Below are positions 61,376 through 64,000 of a stretch of 64,000 bases of DNA, piece after piece. The DNA comes from Flavobacterium sp. N3904 (GTDB taxonomy: Bacteria > Bacteroidota > Bacteroidia > Flavobacteriales > Flavobacteriaceae): assembly GCF_025947305.1 (NCBI RefSeq), contig NZ_CP110009.1, forward strand, positions 2,893,501 through 2,957,500, read 5' to 3'. Made by a program: the position numbers and the translations under genes. The notes under the pieces were generated by a model, which saw nothing but the letters and a program-made list of their open reading frames with translations, had not been told where the DNA came from and did no database searches. The first letter of the stretch is position 1; every line of letters starts with the position of its first letter.

Positions 61376-63316
61376 TTATAAAGCGGTAATGATAAATTCA
61401 CTGCGTCTATTTTGTTGATGTTCTTCTTCAGTACATATCACCCCATCAGAACATTTATTAAATAATTGTGTTTCACCATATCCTTTGCCCGTTACTCTGT
61501 CTGGGCTAACACCATTTCTAATTAACCAATCTCTTGTAGATTTAGCTCTGCGTTCAGATAATGCTTCATTGTATTTAAACGATGCCCGACTATCAGAATG
61601 AGAACGAATGTCAATTTTCATTGTGGGATATTCTTTCATGACATCTAATATTTTTGCTAAATCCAATGCTGCTTCGGGTCTTATGTTTGATTTGTCTAGG
61701 TCAAAATAAATCCATTTAATTGCAAAACATTTCCCTAAATCATCGCCTACCGCGACTTTGCATAATACTTTTTCTAATGCTAAATCCAACCTGGTAATTC
61801 CTGTTACGTGAGAGGTTATAATCGTTTTTTCTTTGCTAGTGTAGTCCTCTTTTTCAGCTCTTACACTGTATGTTTTATTACAATCAACTACAAAAGAGTA
61901 GTATCCTTTATCATCAGAATTTATTGAATTTATTTTTTGGTGTTGACTGTCATATAATGTGACAATTGCACCTGGAAGTATTTGTCCAGTAGCCAAATCG
62001 GTTATAAACCCATTTATTTCTTGTTGACATTTGATAGGTCTAATTTCTAGAAATGTGTAAATATCATCATAACCTTTGCCACCGTCTCTATTGGAAGAGA
62101 AAAAACCAATTCGTGATTTTGTATTTATCAAATATGCAAAATCATCTTTTGGGGAATTAACATCTGCACCTACATTTTGAACCTCTCCAAAAGTACCATC
62201 AGGATTCATCTTGGATACAAAAATATCCAAGCCTCCCAATCCAGAATGCCCGTCTGAAGCAAAATAGATTTCATTTTCGTCAGTTACAAATGGGAAAGTT
62301 TCCTTGCCTTCTGTATTAATAGTTTCACCTAAATTTTCAGGTAATCCAAAGCTACGGTCAAAATTTATTTTTACTTTAAAAATATCAGATTGGCCAATTG
62401 TTCCAGGCATGTCCGAAACAAAATATAGGGTCTTTTCATCTGGACTAAGTGCTGGATGAGCCGCACTATAATTGTTACTGTTAAATGGCAATTCGGTTAT
62501 GTTTGTCCAATCATTATTAACATATTCGGCTTTGTAAATTTTGATTAAAGTAACTTTGTTTCCATCTTTTCCTTTTTTACCATCCAAATAATTATTGCGT
62601 GTAAAATACATGGTATTACCGTCTTTTGTAAATATGGCGCTGGCTTCATGGAATCTTGACTTTACTTTTCTGGAAAATTTTTCTGTTTTTCCTGTTTGTA
62701 AGGAATCACCACTCAATTCAGTTTCGTATAAGTTTGTAAAATATTGATCTGTCCAAGTATGTTTTCTTTGTCCTAAACTTCCTGTGTCTCTGGAAGATGT
62801 AAAAACCAGTTTATCATTATAAAATGAACTTCCGTAATCAGAATATTTTGTATTAATACCTGCATCCTTAATTTTGTATCTTCCAGAATTGGCCTTGATC
62901 TGATCTAGGTAATTCACTTCTTTCATGTAGAGTTCTCCTTTATTTGAATTACTTGATTTTTGACTGTAAAGGATCAACATTTCATTTGCTTTTTCATTTT
63001 GCCCTGTAGATCGTAAGCAATGGGCATATCGATAGTAATATTCTGGTTCAACATTCGAAGTTATTGCAAATAATTCATAATACCATTTTGCTGCTTTGTC
63101 CCATTGCGAATTAAAATAGTATGAATTTCCCAGCTTTTCAAACATTTCAGCAGATTTGTATCCCTTGTCAACAACTCTTTCGTAGGTTTTTATGGCATCT
63201 ATGTAAGCATAACTATCATATTTTTTGTCTGCATTTGATACCTTAGCTTTTTGAGCATAACTGTCAAATGAAAAAAGACATATTATCGTAAAGTAAAGAA
63301 GTATAATATTTTTCAT
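61376..63316 (-). CDS. OmpA-family protein with TPR, PD40 propeller and carboxypeptidase-like domains
   Basis: A 646-residue protein with a signal peptide (1-21). Domain order: TPR helices (25-130), a beta-propeller with PD40 blades (AHPALSPDEKTLYFVSD, TFPFVTDENEIYFASDGHSG; about 150-420), a carboxypeptidase-regulatory-like domain (INGFITDLATGQILPGAIVT; about 430-510) and a C-terminal OmpA domain (KIDIRSHSDSRASFKYNEAL, SERRAKSTRDWLIRNGVSPD). The Asp and Arg that bind peptidoglycan are present. This is the architecture of PorE-type T9SS/gliding anchors, but many paralogues exist, so no T9SS role is assigned. The next gene upstream is a partial relative. Confidence 0.88.
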   Translation of the reverse strand: MKNIILLYFTIICLFSFDSYAQKAKVSNADKKYDSYAYIDAIKTYERVVDKGYKSAEMFEKLGNSYYFNSQWDKAAKWYYELFAITSNVEPEYYYRYAHCLRSTGQNEKANEMLILYSQKSSNSNKGELYMKEVNYLDQIKANSGRYKIKDAGINTKYSDYGSSFYNDKLVFTSSRDTGSLGQRKHTWTDQYFTNLYETELSGDSLQTGKTEKFSRKVKSRFHEASAIFTKDGNTMYFTRNNYLDGKKGKDGNKVTLIKIYKAEYVNNDWTNITELPFNSNNYSAAHPALSPDEKTLYFVSDMPGTIGQSDIFKVKINFDRSFGLPENLGETINTEGKETFPFVTDENEIYFASDGHSGLGGLDIFVSKMNPDGTFGEVQNVGADVNSPKDDFAYLINTKSRIGFFSSNRDGGKGYDDIYTFLEIRPIKCQQEINGFITDLATGQILPGAIVTLYDSQHQKINSINSDDKGYYSFVVDCNKTYSVRAEKEDYTSKEKTIITSHVTGITRLDLALEKVLCKVAVGDDLGKCFAIKWIYFDLDKSNIRPEAALDLAKILDVMKEYPTMKIDIRSHSDSRASFKYNEALSERRAKSTRDWLIRNGVSPDRVTGKGYGETQLFNKCSDGVICTEEEHQQNRRSEFIITAL

Positions 63317-63375
63317 AGTGATTGTTTTTTAGGAAATCTTAATTTTGACTATTTATGGTTACTTTTTGCAATCAA

Positions 63376-64000
63376 TTATTTGGTAGAATTTCCAGATAAT
63401 TGATTGAATTTTTTTAGCATTTCATTTGATTTTTCAGTTTTACCAATTGATTTCAAAGCAATAGAATAGCGGTAATAAAACTCTGGTTCTAAATTTGTTG
63501 TTAGTTCAAACAACTCTTCATAACTCTTTGCTGCCTTTTCTAATTCATCATTGAAGTAATATGCATTTGAAATTTTTTTCAACATCTCTACCGATTTATA
63601 TCCTTTGTCTGACATTCTTTCATAGGTTTCTATAATATCAATATAGGCATATGAATTTGCTTTTTTGGGAGTGTCTGATATTGATAATTTTGATTCGTTT
63701 AAAAAAGATTTTAATGTATCATCTTTTAATTTTGATTCTTCCAGAGGTTCAGCATCTACAAATATTGGAGTAATTATTCTTTTGTTATTTGGACCTAAGC
63801 TATATGTTCTAATAAATTTTGGATTGCTTACATCATATGTTGTTTTATATCCTCCAAACTTAACATCCGTTATTTCTTCTACATGATAATACTTCACTTT
63901 TTGTCCAGGTTTGAAAATCTTGTCATTTATTGCAAGAATATTTGTTTGTGGTTCAACTATTTTTTTTTCATTCAATAAAAAAGATGCATTTTGCGAAAAA
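63376..64000 (-). CDS. TPR protein, 5' end outside window (paralogue of OmpA-family N-terminus)
   Basis: A minus-strand frame open to the right edge; upstream of a possible TTG the reading frame continues as FSQNASFLLNEKKIVEPQTN, resembling the end of a signal peptide, so the true start is outside. The last 90 residues closely match the TPR region of the adjacent OmpA protein (SYAYIDIIETYERMSDKGYK against SYAYIDAIKTYERVVDKGYK). It stops after the TPRs, without propeller or OmpA domain. The 95 residues before the TPRs have no recognisable domain. Confidence 0.75.
   Translation of the reverse strand, partial: FSQNASFLLNEKKIVEPQTNILAINDKIFKPGQKVKYYHVEEITDVKFGGYKTTYDVSNPKFIRTYSLGPNNKRIITPIFVDAEPLEESKLKDDTLKSFLNESKLSISDTPKKANSYAYIDIIETYERMSDKGYKSVEMLKKISNAYYFNDELEKAAKSYEELFELTTNLEPEFYYRYSIALKSIGKTEKSNEMLKKFNQLSGNSTK

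Noticed and set aside
61376..63316. PorE, the T9SS component
   Set aside because: The domain order fits, but flavobacteria carry several OmpA paralogues with the same layout and no other T9SS gene is nearby.
1..64000. CRISPR arrays or insertion sequences
   Set aside because: No regularly spaced direct repeats of CRISPR type, no Cas genes and no transposase were seen on either strand.

Overview
The window looks like a chromosomal segment of a Flavobacterium-type member of the Bacteroidota. The evidence is a low-GC, Lys/Asn/Ile-rich proteome, promoters of the Bacteroidota form TTTG-N19-TAnnTTTG with no Shine-Dalgarno boxes, a type IX secretion C-terminal domain on a secreted lyase, and typical families of that group (DUF2911, DUF1684, BlaI/M56 pair, GGGP-synthase/Maf operon, OmpA-PD40 proteins).

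Region 1 (1-18266, minus strand) is an extracellular contractile injection system (eCIS, Afp/PVC-like) operon that runs off the left edge. In transcription order it holds a cap protein (DUF4255), an unrecognised 276-residue protein, one sheath, two tube-type proteins, a hidden 56-residue DUF5908 (Afp6-position) gene, a LysM-type hub protein, a VgrG-like spike, a PAAR tip, a gp25 protein, two large baseplate proteins and a CIS tape-measure-family protein cut by the window edge. No fibre gene, AAA+ ATPase or effector is visible. A LuxR-type regulator with a degenerate receiver domain sits directly upstream, followed by a tRNA-Arg(ACG).

Region 2 (18910-35000) carries apt, a conserved 46-residue protein, a BlaI/M56 sensor-repressor pair with three evenly spaced operator dyads overlapping its promoter, a PL8 chondroitinase-like secreted lyase, and DUF1684, TatD, TcdA and HAD genes. 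A nested palindromic interspersed element follows, then a DUF2911 protein and a PIG-L deacetylase / 35-residue microprotein / sodium-solute symporter operon.

Region 3 (35000-46530) has an alpha/beta hydrolase, an LVIVD-repeat lipoprotein, a His-rich secreted protein, and a housekeeping minus-strand series (DUF2520, KdsC-like phosphatase, UbiA-type prenyltransferase, Maf, MscS, AI-2E). The divergent neighbour is a fused ResB/CcsA cytochrome c biogenesis gene.

Region 4 (46530-64000) has a possible small-RNA locus. An ECF sigma/anti-sigma pair is divergent from two DUF4331 half-proteins, a TPR lipoprotein and a TonB-dependent receptor. Next come an ABC-F ATPase with one degenerate composite site, a DUF418 membrane protein, pyrR-pyrB-STAS-like-rnz-pdxH, a CAP-domain lipoprotein, and an OmpA/PD40/TPR protein beside a partial paralogue that runs off the right edge.

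The most distinctive system is the streamlined eCIS. All family names come from reading sequence motifs; no database search was made.
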